Source: Pseudomonadota bacterium (lineage in GTDB: Bacteria > Pseudomonadota > Gammaproteobacteria > Steroidobacterales > Steroidobacteraceae). Taken from it: a stretch of DNA of 64,000 nucleotides. Below the pieces are notes generated by a model. It was not told the DNA's origin. It saw only the letters and a list, made by a program, of their open reading frames with translations, and did no database searches. Both the position numbers and the translations under genes were made by a program. The stretch is taken from contig JADJBE010000001.1 of the NCBI GenBank assembly GCA_016703895.1, forward strand, positions 187,501 to 251,500, in the 5' to 3' direction. This document shows, piece after piece, positions 8,369-16,608 of the stretch (the stretch's first letter is position 1; each line of letters starts with the position of its first letter).

Positions 8369-9517
8369 TCACGTGACCGCAACCGGGTCGCATTCGACAC
8401 TGTTGCGGCCAGCGCGTTTGACCCGATAGAGCGCCGCGTCTGCCGCTGCCACGAGCCGTCCCGCCACCCCCTGCGGGTCACGCTCGCCAGTCACAGGACG
8501 TGCCGCGGCGCCGATCGACACCGTCAAGCGCAACGACATACCGTCTGGCAGCGCGATCGGCACTGTCCCTACGGCCGCGTGGATGCGCTGGGCAAATACC
8601 TGCGCCTCCACTACGCCGGCAGCTGGCATCAGGACCGCAAACTCGTCGCCGCCATAGCGGGCACCGGTATCGCTGCCGCGAATCTGCTGTTCGATCCGGC
8701 GGCCGATTTCGGCCAGCACGCCATCACCACCCAAGTGGCCATGGCCGTCATTGACCGCCTTGAATTCATCCACGTCGATCATCAGACAGGCGACGCTGCC
8801 CCGCTGACGTTCCGCGCGCGCGACCTCTTCGCGCATGCGGCCCTGCAGGTAACGGCGATTGTGCAGGCCGGTCAAGTAATCCGTGACACCACTCAGCGTC
8901 AGGCGGGCCCGATTGACCGTGTTCTCCAGGCAAATGGCGATGATCAAGCCGAGGTGCGCAAGGAAATCGCTGGCGAGTTCACGGCTGAAGCGGCGCGTAT
9001 CGCGACTGACGAAAGCCAGGATGCCAATCGAGCGGTTTGCATAGGGCAGCGGAATCAGCGCGACGCTACCGCCCTGCGCCCCGCCGGCTAACAACCTGCG
9101 GTGCGCCTCGGCTTGATAGGGACCTAGCCATGGCTGCGTCGCCGTTGCCAACTGCGGCGCGAGTTTGGTGATCGAATCGAGGAACTGGACCTGGGCGAGT
9201 ACGGTCGATGAGCACTTTTCAGCCGCAACGATATGGCGCAGCTCGTGTTGCGGGTCGAGGACGTTCAAGGTAATGCTGTCGAGCGCATACGCCTCCCGCA
9301 AGCCGTCGATCGTCCGCTCGAACAACGCCGCAAGGGAGGTCGCGCGCAGCAATTCCAACTCGAGTGCCTGCGTCTTGCGGAACAGGGCTTCGTTACGGGC
9401 CACCTGGTCGAGCAACGTCTGAAAGCGTGCGCGCAAGGCAGCATTTGCCTCTTCCGCCGTCGCCGCTCGCGGCGGTGCTGCAAAATCAGGCTGATCGTCT
9501 GGTCTGCGAGGCTTCAT
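8369..9517 (-). CDS. DUF484-type sensor diguanylate cyclase (GGDEF)
   Basis: Makes cyclic di-GMP from two GTP. The 382-residue protein begins with a DUF484/GAF-like sensory domain (about residues 40-200, beginning RFQTLLDQVARNEALFRKTQALELELL) and ends with a GGDEF domain. The active-site motif is an intact GGDEF (about 290-294) within RYGGDEFAVLMP. An RGSD sequence five residues before it matches the RxxD inhibitory site, so product feedback is expected. No membrane segment is seen, so sensing should be cytoplasmic. AAGGAG precedes the ATG. In a genome with type IV pili and a Pil-Chp system nearby, a role in surface behaviour is plausible but not shown. Confidence 0.92.
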   Translation of the reverse strand: MKPRRPDDQPDFAAPPRAATAEEANAALRARFQTLLDQVARNEALFRKTQALELELLRATSLAALFERTIDGLREAYALDSITLNVLDPQHELRHIVAAEKCSSTVLAQVQFLDSITKLAPQLATATQPWLGPYQAEAHRRLLAGGAQGGSVALIPLPYANRSIGILAFVSRDTRRFSRELASDFLAHLGLIIAICLENTVNRARLTLSGVTDYLTGLHNRRYLQGRMREEVARAERQRGSVACLMIDVDEFKAVNDGHGHLGGDGVLAEIGRRIEQQIRGSDTGARYGGDEFAVLMPAAGVVEAQVFAQRIHAAVGTVPIALPDGMSLRLTVSIGAAARPVTGERDPQGVAGRLVAAADAALYRVKRAGRNSVECDPVAVT

Positions 9518-9538
9518 GGCGCTCCTTGCCGCCAGCGC

Positions 9539-10648
9539 TTAAGCGCGCCGCTCGGTGACGGAACGACGGTCGGCGAGATAGTCGCGGCCGCGCTGCATCA
9601 GCGACGCGAAGCTGGCCGGATCGCGCGACAGCACCGCGGTTCGAATCCGCTCCACTGCTTGTGCGAGCGCTTCGAGGGACTCGGCGCCGTAATCGTTGAG
9701 ACTCTGGATTTCGTAGTACAGCTCCGGGCTCTCCTCGGCCACGAGCGACGCGACGTCCAGTTGTGAGTCGAAGGTAGTCGAGGACATGCGTGCGAGACGC
9801 GGCGCAGCCTCGCCGCTCTCGGCCAGAGCCGTAAAGAACGCGATGTTGAGCGCGTGCGACAACCCCAGTACGTAGGCGATCAGACGGTCATGTTCATCGA
9901 GGTCCATGACCACCTGTTCCACCATCGTCGGCGCGAACAGTTCGCGCGCGGCCTGCAAAGCCTCGTCCGAGCCCAGATCGATAAAGATGACGTGCCGCCC
10001 GGATAACAACTCCGTGCTGGGACCAAACATGGGGTGAACCGACGTCACGCGACAACCATGCGACTTGAGTGCCATCAGGCCCGATCGCAGCGGCGACTTG
10101 AGCGAACCGACGTCGAATATCACCGCTCGCGGCCGCCGCAGCGCAAGGTCGCGCAGAATCGCGTCGGTTGCGCCCAAGGGTGTGGCGACAATGATGAAAT
10201 CGTGGTCGAGCTGCGTGGCGCGCCAGTCACCCGCGTCCAGGTGGGGCGCAGGCACGCCGGCGGGGTCCGATACCTCGACCAAAAAACCCTGTGACGCCAT
10301 GAAGTCCGCAAACCAGCGACCGATCTTGCCGGCGCCGCCGATCACCAAGGCGCGCCGCCCGCTACCGGTACCGCGCGCCACGACACTCGCTTGTTCCTGC
10401 GTGGTCAGCGAGGAACGAATCAGCAGGCGCAACAAGTTCTCGGCCAGTTGCGGCGACACCCCCAGCTCGGTGGCCGTCGCGCGGGCAGTCAGCAGCACCT
10501 CACGCTCGCGCGAGTAGTCGCGCGTGGGATAGCCCGTGGCACGCTTGGCGTGCGCGATTTCACGGCTAACAGCCTGCCTTGCGGCCACCAGGCCCACAAG
10601 CTGGCGGTCGATTTCGTTCAAGCGGCCACGTAATTCTTCGAGCGTCAT
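9539..10648 (-). CDS. tyrA: Chorismate mutase / prephenate dehydrogenase (T-protein)
   Basis: Bifunctional enzyme of tyrosine synthesis: chorismate to prephenate, then to 4-hydroxyphenylpyruvate with NAD. The 369-residue protein starts with an AroQ chorismate mutase domain (about residues 1-90; LRGRLNEIDRQLVGLVAARQ and a C-terminal helix ending LLRLLIRSSL). It continues with a Rossmann-type dehydrogenase having GGAGKIGRWFADF as the dinucleotide motif and VHPMFGPS as the conserved substrate-binding region. Domain order and length match the enterobacterial T-protein. It is preceded by a 140-bp gap shared with the divergent pdxH, so the promoters of both should lie there. Confidence 0.96.
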   Translation of the reverse strand: MTLEELRGRLNEIDRQLVGLVAARQAVSREIAHAKRATGYPTRDYSREREVLLTARATATELGVSPQLAENLLRLLIRSSLTTQEQASVVARGTGSGRRALVIGGAGKIGRWFADFMASQGFLVEVSDPAGVPAPHLDAGDWRATQLDHDFIIVATPLGATDAILRDLALRRPRAVIFDVGSLKSPLRSGLMALKSHGCRVTSVHPMFGPSTELLSGRHVIFIDLGSDEALQAARELFAPTMVEQVVMDLDEHDRLIAYVLGLSHALNIAFFTALAESGEAAPRLARMSSTTFDSQLDVASLVAEESPELYYEIQSLNDYGAESLEALAQAVERIRTAVLSRDPASFASLMQRGRDYLADRRSVTERRA

Positions 10649-10788
10649 GCGTTACCAACTAGCCTCGATACCCCACTGGGTATCTGAAGATACCGTTGTA
10701 TCGACCCGCCGGTCCTCCCGCAAGCTCAAAATCTGCGCCGTGGGCGACAACTGCACTCCAACGTATCGCTTGCGTTACCATTGTTTTC

Positions 10789-11481
10789 ATGTCCTTGTAC
10801 AACGAACTCCTGCCAGACCCGTTGCCGGCCAATCCGCTGTCGATTGCGTCCGGGTGGCTAGCCGACGCCTGGGCGGCGCGCGACCAACCGAACCCGAACT
10901 CTATGGTGCTGGCGACGACCTCAGTCGATGGCAGGCCGTCGGCGCGGGTCGTGCTGTGCAAGGACATCCACGCAGACCGCGGCTATCTGACCTTCGTCTC
11001 CAACTACGACTCTCGCAAGGGTGAGGAACTCGCCCGCAATTCTCGCGCCGCGGTCGTGCTGCACTGGGACCATGCGCACCGCCAACTACGCATCGAGGGG
11101 CTGGTGCAGCGCGCGCCAGACAGCGAAAGCGACGCCTATTTTCAGTCGCGGCCGTGGCAGCGGCGCATCGGCGCCTGGGCGAGCGCGCAGAGCCAACCAC
11201 TACCGACGCGCGAAGCCTTGTTCGCGCAGATCGAAGCGACCGCACAGCGCTTTGGCACACCAGTCCCAGGCCCGGAAAACGAGCACGACAGTCTGGACGT
11301 GGCGTTCGACATTCCGCGGCCACCCTTCTGGGGCGGCTACCATCTATGGGCTGATGCCGTCGAACTCTGGGTGGAAGGCGAATCGCGCTATCACGAACGC
11401 GCGCGCTGGACGCGCACGCTAACGATCGCGCCAGCAGGCCCGCAGCCAGGCCCCTGGTCCGCGACGCGGCTGCAGCCTTGA
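10789..11481 (+). CDS. pdxH: Pyridoxamine/pyridoxine 5'-phosphate oxidase
   Basis: FMN enzyme that oxidises PNP or PMP to pyridoxal phosphate. The 230-residue protein has NSMVLATTSVDGRPSARVVLCKDI (FMN and substrate binding), SRKGEELARNSRAAVVLHW and the C-terminal PRPPFWGGYHLWADAVELWVEG, with the family-typical RL.P end (TRLQP). The frame is open upstream to 10696, but the ATG at 10789 gives the usual N-terminus (LYNELLPDPLPANPL). The gene is divergent from tyrA and convergent with the phosphatase gene at 11514. Its product is the cofactor for BioA, also encoded in the window. Confidence 0.96.
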   Translation: MSLYNELLPDPLPANPLSIASGWLADAWAARDQPNPNSMVLATTSVDGRPSARVVLCKDIHADRGYLTFVSNYDSRKGEELARNSRAAVVLHWDHAHRQLRIEGLVQRAPDSESDAYFQSRPWQRRIGAWASAQSQPLPTREALFAQIEATAQRFGTPVPGPENEHDSLDVAFDIPRPPFWGGYHLWADAVELWVEGESRYHERARWTRTLTIAPAGPQPGPWSATRLQP

Positions 11482-11513
11482 TACAGCGCGCTCTGCGCCT
11501 TGTAGCTGCGCAG

Positions 11514-12311
11514 TTAGTAGTTAATACGGTCTAGCAAGGTAGCATGCAGCGGGCCGTTGGTCGCCAGTACGGTGGTCGTCGCGAGGCCGATCGGTGCACC
11601 GCGCAGATCGGTGAAACGTCCGCCCGCCTCCTCGACGATCACGGCAAGTGCTGCGATATCCAGGATATTGACGTCCGACTCGACCACCGCGTCGAGCGCG
11701 CCACGCGCGAGCAGATGGTAGTGCACGAAGTCACCGTAGCCCCGGATACGGCTCACGTCACCGATCAAACCACCGAACCTCGACCAGGCCGGCGACGCGG
11801 CTAACGACTTGAGGTTACCGCTGGATACGATCGCACGATCAACCGTCTCGGTCGCACTGACATCGATACGCTCACCATCCAGATAAGCGCCCGCGCCACG
11901 TTCCGCCCAGGCAAGCTCGCCATAGGCCGGCGCGCTCGACACGCCGAGCACCAGCCGCCCGTCGCGCAGTAACGCGATCTGCGTCGAGAAGAACGGGCAT
12001 TCGCGCACGAAGGACTTGGTGCCATCGATCGGATCGACGAGCCAGATGTTGCGGGCGTCCATCGCATGCTGGCCAGTTTCCTCGCCATAAAAGCCGTAGT
12101 CCGGGAAACGGGACGACAGTATGCCGCGGATGGCCTGCTCTGCCTTGACGTCGGCCTCGGTGACCGGTGACTTGTCCGCCTTGGTGACGATGGCGAGGTT
12201 GCGCCGATACAATTCGCGGATGACGACCGCTGCAGCTTGCGCGGCGTCCAGTGCAGCGCGTAACTCAGGACTCGCGGATGTGGCGGCAGTATGAGATCGT
12301 TGCTCATTCAT
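11514..12311 (-). CDS. Inositol monophosphatase-family phosphatase, possibly HisN-type
   Basis: Mg-dependent, Li-sensitive-type phosphatase. The 265-residue protein has both family signatures: WLVDPIDGTKSFVRECP (metal-binding Asp residues) and DVNILDIAALAVIVEEAGG near the C-terminus. Glu in YGFYGEETG is the third metal ligand. Candidate substrates are histidinol phosphate, inositol phosphate or 3'-phosphoadenosine phosphate; the sequence resembles the histidinol-phosphatase branch but I cannot fix the substrate. The frame opens at a TTG (12347), while ATG at 12311 gives a better-fitting N-terminus. Its start is 62 bp from that of the divergent adenosyltransferase gene. Confidence 0.85.
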   Translation of the reverse strand: MNEQRSHTAATSASPELRAALDAAQAAAVVIRELYRRNLAIVTKADKSPVTEADVKAEQAIRGILSSRFPDYGFYGEETGQHAMDARNIWLVDPIDGTKSFVRECPFFSTQIALLRDGRLVLGVSSAPAYGELAWAERGAGAYLDGERIDVSATETVDRAIVSSGNLKSLAASPAWSRFGGLIGDVSRIRGYGDFVHYHLLARGALDAVVESDVNILDIAALAVIVEEAGGRFTDLRGAPIGLATTTVLATNGPLHATLLDRINY

Positions 12312-12373
12312 CCGCGCAGGTTGCGCGACCACCGTGACCACTGTCAACGGTAACCAGCCGAAGAAGACTAGCT

Positions 12374-12934
12374 ATGGGCAAGCGCCTTTCAAAAATCTAC
12401 ACACGCACTGGCGACGATGGCACCACGGGACTCGGTGACGGCACGCGAGTGCGCAAAGACCACGCGCGCGTGGCCGCTTATGGCACGGTCGACGAAGCGA
12501 ACAGCAGCATCGGCATGGTGCTGGCGGTAGCGGCTATCCCGGACAACGTTCGCGCCTGTCTGATCGAAGTGCAGCACGATCTGTTCGATCTGGGTGGCGA
12601 GCTCTGTATACCCGGCCACGAGCTGATCCGCGCTGACCAGATCACGCGACTCGAGCAAGCCTTGGATAGCTTGAATGAGTCGTTACCCGCGCTCGAGGAC
12701 TTCATCCTGCCCGGTGGCGGCACTGCAGCAGCCGCTTGCCACCTCGCCCGTACCATTGTGCGGCGAGCCGAACGGTGCGTCTGGACGCTCGCCGACAGCG
12801 AACCGGTGAATGCCGCTGTGCCTCGTTATTTGAACCGGTTGTCAGATCTGTTGTTTGTCATCGCACGCGTACTGGCGCGCCACGAGCACGGCACCGAAGT
12901 CCTCTGGCGCCACGATCGTGGGCGGCCCAGCTAG
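12374..12934 (+). CDS. PduO-type cob(I)alamin adenosyltransferase
   Basis: Transfers the adenosyl group of ATP to cob(I)alamin to form adenosylcobalamin. The 186-residue protein shows the family N-terminal motif IYTRTGDDGTTGLGDG (about residues 7-22), the YGTVDEANSSIG segment and the C-terminal RAERCVWTLADSEPVNAAVPRYLNRLSDLLFVIAR. The Arg and Glu of RAERC and the Asn of RYLNRLSD are conserved ATP/cobalamin-site residues. It stands alone between divergent and convergent neighbours. Its product is the cofactor of NrdJab, encoded 48 kb away in this window, so the two are functionally linked. Confidence 0.94.
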   Translation: MGKRLSKIYTRTGDDGTTGLGDGTRVRKDHARVAAYGTVDEANSSIGMVLAVAAIPDNVRACLIEVQHDLFDLGGELCIPGHELIRADQITRLEQALDSLNESLPALEDFILPGGGTAAAACHLARTIVRRAERCVWTLADSEPVNAAVPRYLNRLSDLLFVIARVLARHEHGTEVLWRHDRGRPS

Positions 12935-13000
12935 CCGCTCGGCAGCGGCGCCGCCGTTTTACATGTGCCAGACAGGTTCAATATCGGACCGGCCGATAAA

Positions 13001-13444
13001 TCAAGCGGGCTCCGGGCTGACCACTTCCGCAATAGCGAAGCTCGCTGCCACGTGCGCGTTGCGTAATTTAGCTAACAACTCGTTCGCTCTTGAGAGAGTT
13101 CCGTTGCGAGTCTCGACTTCCAGTTCGGCGGCCAGCGCCGAGACGAGCGTCGCACCAAGGTTGGCGCTGGCAGATTTGAGCGCATGTGCGGCGGCCGTGA
13201 TCGTGACCGGGTTGCCAGCAGTCACCCCTGCGCTGATGATTTCTAACAGCCGCGCAGCATCCTCGTCGTAAAGCCTGCAAACCCGCGCCAGCAGACCACG
13301 CTGCCCACCCGCATCGAGCCGGCGGAACTGCTCGATGGCGCCGGTATCGAGAACACCCGCCTGACCGGCCGACACGGCGCCGCGTCGCGCGTTTAGCGAG
13401 CTTGGTTCGAGGCGGCCAGGCGGATTGGCGACACGGAAACTCAT
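13001..13444 (-). CDS. Single-domain Hpt (histidine phosphotransfer) protein
   Basis: Short phosphorelay carrier of 147 residues. A four-helix Hpt domain occupies about residues 45-135. The phosphoacceptor histidine is in AAAHALKSASANLGA, followed by the LEVETRNGTL helix typical of the fold. There is no kinase or receiver domain, so it should shuttle phosphate between a hybrid kinase and a response regulator encoded elsewhere. The start at 13444 is chosen because GAGAG lies just upstream; the frame is open eight codons further. Its sensor partner cannot be read from the neighbourhood. Confidence 0.85.
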   Translation of the reverse strand: MSFRVANPPGRLEPSSLNARRGAVSAGQAGVLDTGAIEQFRRLDAGGQRGLLARVCRLYDEDAARLLEIISAGVTAGNPVTITAAAHALKSASANLGATLVSALAAELEVETRNGTLSRANELLAKLRNAHVAASFAIAEVVSPEPA

Positions 13445-13605
13445 GGCGGAATTCTCTCTATGAACCAATGTTGCGCAGCGTTGACGCGCGCCTACTCAGG
13501 AAGTTTGTCGTCGCATCGAGGGATTTCTTGAGCCCCGACGCAGAATCAATTTGCGCAGTCCGTCACAAGTTGTACGATCAACAACCAACAGCCAGGGAGA
13601 AACAC

Positions 13606-14217
13606 ATGAAAGAAGGCGTCAAATACCCGGACTACGTTGGCGTGTCAGATGTCACTACACAATCGTATGAACATATGCGGCTGGCGGCATTCTTTGACGG
13701 CCAGCCGTCGATCATGTTCGATGAGCCGGAGGGCTTCGACATCGGCGACCCACCGGATCTACGCGGACGTTCCCGCGGCTGGACACCGGTGCATGCGCAA
13801 CTCGCGGCGCTTGCGGGGTGCACGTCGATCACGATCGCGGTCGTGGCACGCGACCAGAACCTCAAGTACACCGATCTGACGACCAAGATCCGTTCGCTGA
13901 TCGATATACGCGGGTTCTTTTTCGATCTGCACTTACAACCCAAGTATCAGCAGGTGAATTTTGATCTCACGCTGCGTACTAGTACCACTACCTCACACAT
14001 CAAGGCACTGGCCAAAGAAACACACCGCCGCTGCCCACAGCTCGGGGTATTCCGACTCGCCAAGATCCCGCTAGTCGTTACCTGGTATCGCGCTGGCAAC
14101 AAGCGGCCATTGTTCGAGGAGCGATTCGGGCTACGCGCCGGCCGCACCCCCGAGGAGCGATTGATTGCTCAGGCCAAGCCCGCCAAGAAGCCCGCCAAGA
14201 AACGCGCCACCAAGTAG
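13606..14217 (+). CDS. OsmC-like family protein with lysine-rich tail
   Basis: The 203-residue protein resembles OsmC/Ohr-type proteins, which reduce organic hydroperoxides using two cysteines. The two expected cysteines are present, in ALAGCTSITIAVVAR (about residue 73) and RRCPQLGVFR (about 145). The RGRSRGWTPVHAQLAALAGC stretch matches the helix bearing the first Cys. It is longer than typical OsmC (about 140) because of an N-terminal extension with FDEPEGFDIGDPPDLRG and a Lys/Pro/Ala tail (AKPAKKPAKKRATK). The frame is open to 13402 but GGGAGA precedes the ATG at 13606. Peroxidase activity is not certain; some OsmC-like proteins have other roles. Confidence 0.7.
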   Translation: MKEGVKYPDYVGVSDVTTQSYEHMRLAAFFDGQPSIMFDEPEGFDIGDPPDLRGRSRGWTPVHAQLAALAGCTSITIAVVARDQNLKYTDLTTKIRSLIDIRGFFFDLHLQPKYQQVNFDLTLRTSTTTSHIKALAKETHRRCPQLGVFRLAKIPLVVTWYRAGNKRPLFEERFGLRAGRTPEERLIAQAKPAKKPAKKRATK

Positions 14218-14228
14218 GCGCCAGCCGC

Positions 14229-14654
14229 GTGACCGTCTTTCTCCGCTGGGGTGTGTTTGGGCTGTTAGCTATCTCAGCACTGATCTATGCCTACCGCGTG
14301 AACGAACGATCAGACGACATCCGCCTGCAACTCGAACAGCGGGCGGAGCAGCGACGCGCAGCGGAGCGAGAACTACGCGAGGCGGCTCGGCGCGATGTCG
14401 AGTTCTCCGACAAGCCGGCCATCGCCTCGCTATCATCCGCCTGTGAGGAGGCCGTGCAGGTAGCCGTAGATGCCGCGGCAGCGGCCAAGGCGGGTCAACC
14501 ACTCGATCGCGTCTTGCGACAGGAACGAATCGCGTGGCAGGACGAACCTGTTCGCAAGCAGCGGCTCGCGGTCGCCGCTGTCTTGGGATACTCACTACAT
14601 GGCCAGGATGGAGCAGCGATCCGCCGCGCCGTTGCCGACGAGTGCCGCGAGTAA
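14229..14654 (+). CDS. Small membrane-anchored protein of unknown function
   Basis: A 141-residue protein starting at GTG 11 bp after the OsmC-like gene, so probably co-transcribed. An N-terminal hydrophobic helix (about residues 3-22; FLRWGVFGLLAISALIYAY) is followed by a charged Glu/Arg/Gln-rich helix likely to form a coiled coil (about 25-55). The C-terminal part contains two cysteines (SSACEEAVQ, ADECRE) that could form a periplasmic disulfide. I do not recognise the family. The open frame, amino-acid composition and tight spacing support a real gene. Confidence 0.55.
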   Translation: MTVFLRWGVFGLLAISALIYAYRVNERSDDIRLQLEQRAEQRRAAERELREAARRDVEFSDKPAIASLSSACEEAVQVAVDAAAAAKAGQPLDRVLRQERIAWQDEPVRKQRLAVAAVLGYSLHGQDGAAIRRAVADECRE

Positions 14655-14814
14655 CCGTATCTCCTGCGGCAGAAATTTGCCGCGATGTGTAACACATCCC
14701 GACCCACCAACAAACTCCACCGTTTGAAGTACTTGCTAGATCTATTCGCATACATGCTCGAAAAACCGCTGTTACAGTCAGGCCGAAATCAGCTAATCAC
14801 ACGCTCTTTCACCT

Positions 14815-15477
14815 TTATAGCTTCAACGCCAGCGTCAAACCATCGCCAATCGTCAGCAACGTGGCATCCACGCGGCCGTCGTGATGTACCTTTTCGTTCA
14901 GACTACGGATCGCGACGGTCTCAGGCGATTGATCGCTGGCATCGATGACATTGCCGCTCCAAAGTACATTGTCGATCGCGATCAGGCCGCCGGACCGCAC
15001 CAGCTGCAGAGCGAACTCGTAGTAAGTACCGTAGTTCGCTTTGTCGGCATCGATGAACGCGAAGTCGAAGCTCGAGCTTTGTCCACTGTCCACAAGTTTC
15101 TTGAGCGTTTCGGTAGCCGGCGCGAGCCGCAGGTCGATACGGTCGGCGACACCGGCTCTCGCCCAATGGTGTTTGGCGATCGTCGTGTACTCCGCACTGA
15201 CATCGAGCGCTACCACGGTTCCGGCATTACCCATTGCCTTGGCCACAGCCATCGCGCTATAGCCGGTAAACACGCCCACTTCGAGCGTCTTGCTGGCACC
15301 TAACATCCGCACCAGCAGCGCGAGCAGATGGCCCTGCTCGGGTGAGATCTGCATTTGCGCCGCGGGATGCTGCGCGGTCTCTTCGCGTAACGCCGCAAGG
15401 TCCGCGTCTTCATGGACACCCACCGAACGGATATAGTCGCGCAACGGTGCAGACAGATTGAGCGTTTCTCGAGACAT
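14815..15477 (-). CDS. SAM-dependent O-methyltransferase (class I, family 3)
   Basis: A 220-residue enzyme of the catechol/caffeoyl-CoA O-methyltransferase family. The SAM-binding loop is LEVGVFTGYSAMAVAKAM (about residues 65-82). Acidic motif FDFAFIDADKANYGTYYEFAL and DNVLWSGNV carry the divalent-metal ligands (Asp and Asn). The substrate is not predictable. The open frame extends far upstream to 16338, but the ATG at 15477 with AAAGGAG in front is clearly the start and gives the family-typical length. It is divergent from the OmpA-like gene, with a 132-bp spacer. Confidence 0.93.
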   Translation of the reverse strand: MSRETLNLSAPLRDYIRSVGVHEDADLAALREETAQHPAAQMQISPEQGHLLALLVRMLGASKTLEVGVFTGYSAMAVAKAMGNAGTVVALDVSAEYTTIAKHHWARAGVADRIDLRLAPATETLKKLVDSGQSSSFDFAFIDADKANYGTYYEFALQLVRSGGLIAIDNVLWSGNVIDASDQSPETVAIRSLNEKVHHDGRVDATLLTIGDGLTLALKL

Positions 15478-15609
15478 GGCGACGAACTCCTTTGAGCGGG
15501 GTTTCAGTCTAGCCGTGCAACGGTCGCCGACCGGGTGTTTCTCCACGAATACGCTAGAAACTCCCCATGGCACGGCGCGAGCCTGTGCGCCAGGATCAGC
15601 GCAAGAGCA

Positions 15610-16608
15610 ATGTGTAACAGAGCCTATATTTGGACCATGGTTGCATGGCTGGCAGCGACGGCGGTTGCCGCCATAGCGGCACCGCCGTCGGTGTCGCACG
15701 CGGCCGATCACCCAGCGGTACAGCGGTTCAAAGGTGCGGTGCTCATCGGCCGGAGCGAGACGCCGTTTGAGCGCCTGTCGTTGGAGCTGGGACCAACCTA
15801 CTTCGACAAGCAAGAGCGTCGCGGTCGCACTCAGAACTCGCAAGCTATCGAAGGCCGCGTCTGGCGCAGCGTGTATGTCGCGCCGGCGACCACCACCGCG
15901 TTCGAGGTGTTTCGCAACTACTCGCAGGCACTCGAGACCAGCGGGTTCCACCAACTCTATGCCTGCGAAGCGGCTGCCTGCGGTGCGATCTCGCACGGGA
16001 GCATCTACCTGACTCGCGACGGACCAGCCATCGGCTTGAGCGGGTTTCGTTTTCTTAATACACGGTCTTACTTCGTCGCCGCGGGAGGCGGCACTGCTGA
16101 GAAGCCGCTGTTTGTGCTCATCATGATCGACAACTATCGAACCAGCGGCAGTAAGACAACTCAAGCCGGCATCTATCAACTGATCATCGAGCCCCGACAG
16201 TCGCAGCTTGGGCAGGTGGTGGTCGATGGCGCAGCCCTTGCGCAGCAGATCACAGCCGAGGGGCGTGCCGCAGTTTACGGCCTCTACTTCGATAGCGGCA
16301 GCAGCGAACTCAAGACGGAGTCGCGGCCACAACTCCAACAGCTCGCCGCCTACCTAAGCAGCAACTTGGCTGCGTCTGTCATTGTGGTTGGCCACACCGA
16401 CAGCCAAGGTGGTTTGGAGCCAAACCTGTCTCTGTCACAACGCCGCGCAGACGCTGTTGTGTCAGCGCTCGTCGGCGAGTACGGCATCGGCAGGCAGCGC
16501 CTCACAGCCAAAGGCGTTGGCATGCTGGCGCCTGTGGCCAGCAATCGCGAACCCAACGGCCGATCTCGCAATCGGCGGGTGGAAATCGTCGAGCGCCTCG
16601 CTAACTAG
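15610..16608 (+). CDS. DUF4892 / OmpA-like C-terminal domain outer-membrane-associated protein
   Basis: A 332-residue exported protein. An N-terminal signal segment (MVAWLAATAVAAIAAPPSVSHA) is followed by a DUF4892-like domain (about residues 35-215) and an OmpA-type peptidoglycan-binding domain (about 225-330). The latter shows LYFDSGSSELK, VVGHTDSQGG, LSLSQRRADAVVSAL and the closing NREPNGRSRNRRVEIVE. No beta-barrel is evident, so anchoring is probably through peptidoglycan. The start is uncertain: ATG at 15610 or 15637 both precede the signal sequence, and neither has a strong ribosome site. It is convergent with, and 8 bp overlapping, the broken MFS gene. Confidence 0.85.
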   Translation: MCNRAYIWTMVAWLAATAVAAIAAPPSVSHAADHPAVQRFKGAVLIGRSETPFERLSLELGPTYFDKQERRGRTQNSQAIEGRVWRSVYVAPATTTAFEVFRNYSQALETSGFHQLYACEAAACGAISHGSIYLTRDGPAIGLSGFRFLNTRSYFVAAGGGTAEKPLFVLIMIDNYRTSGSKTTQAGIYQLIIEPRQSQLGQVVVDGAALAQQITAEGRAAVYGLYFDSGSSELKTESRPQLQQLAAYLSSNLAASVIVVGHTDSQGGLEPNLSLSQRRADAVVSALVGEYGIGRQRLTAKGVGMLAPVASNREPNGRSRNRRVEIVERLAN

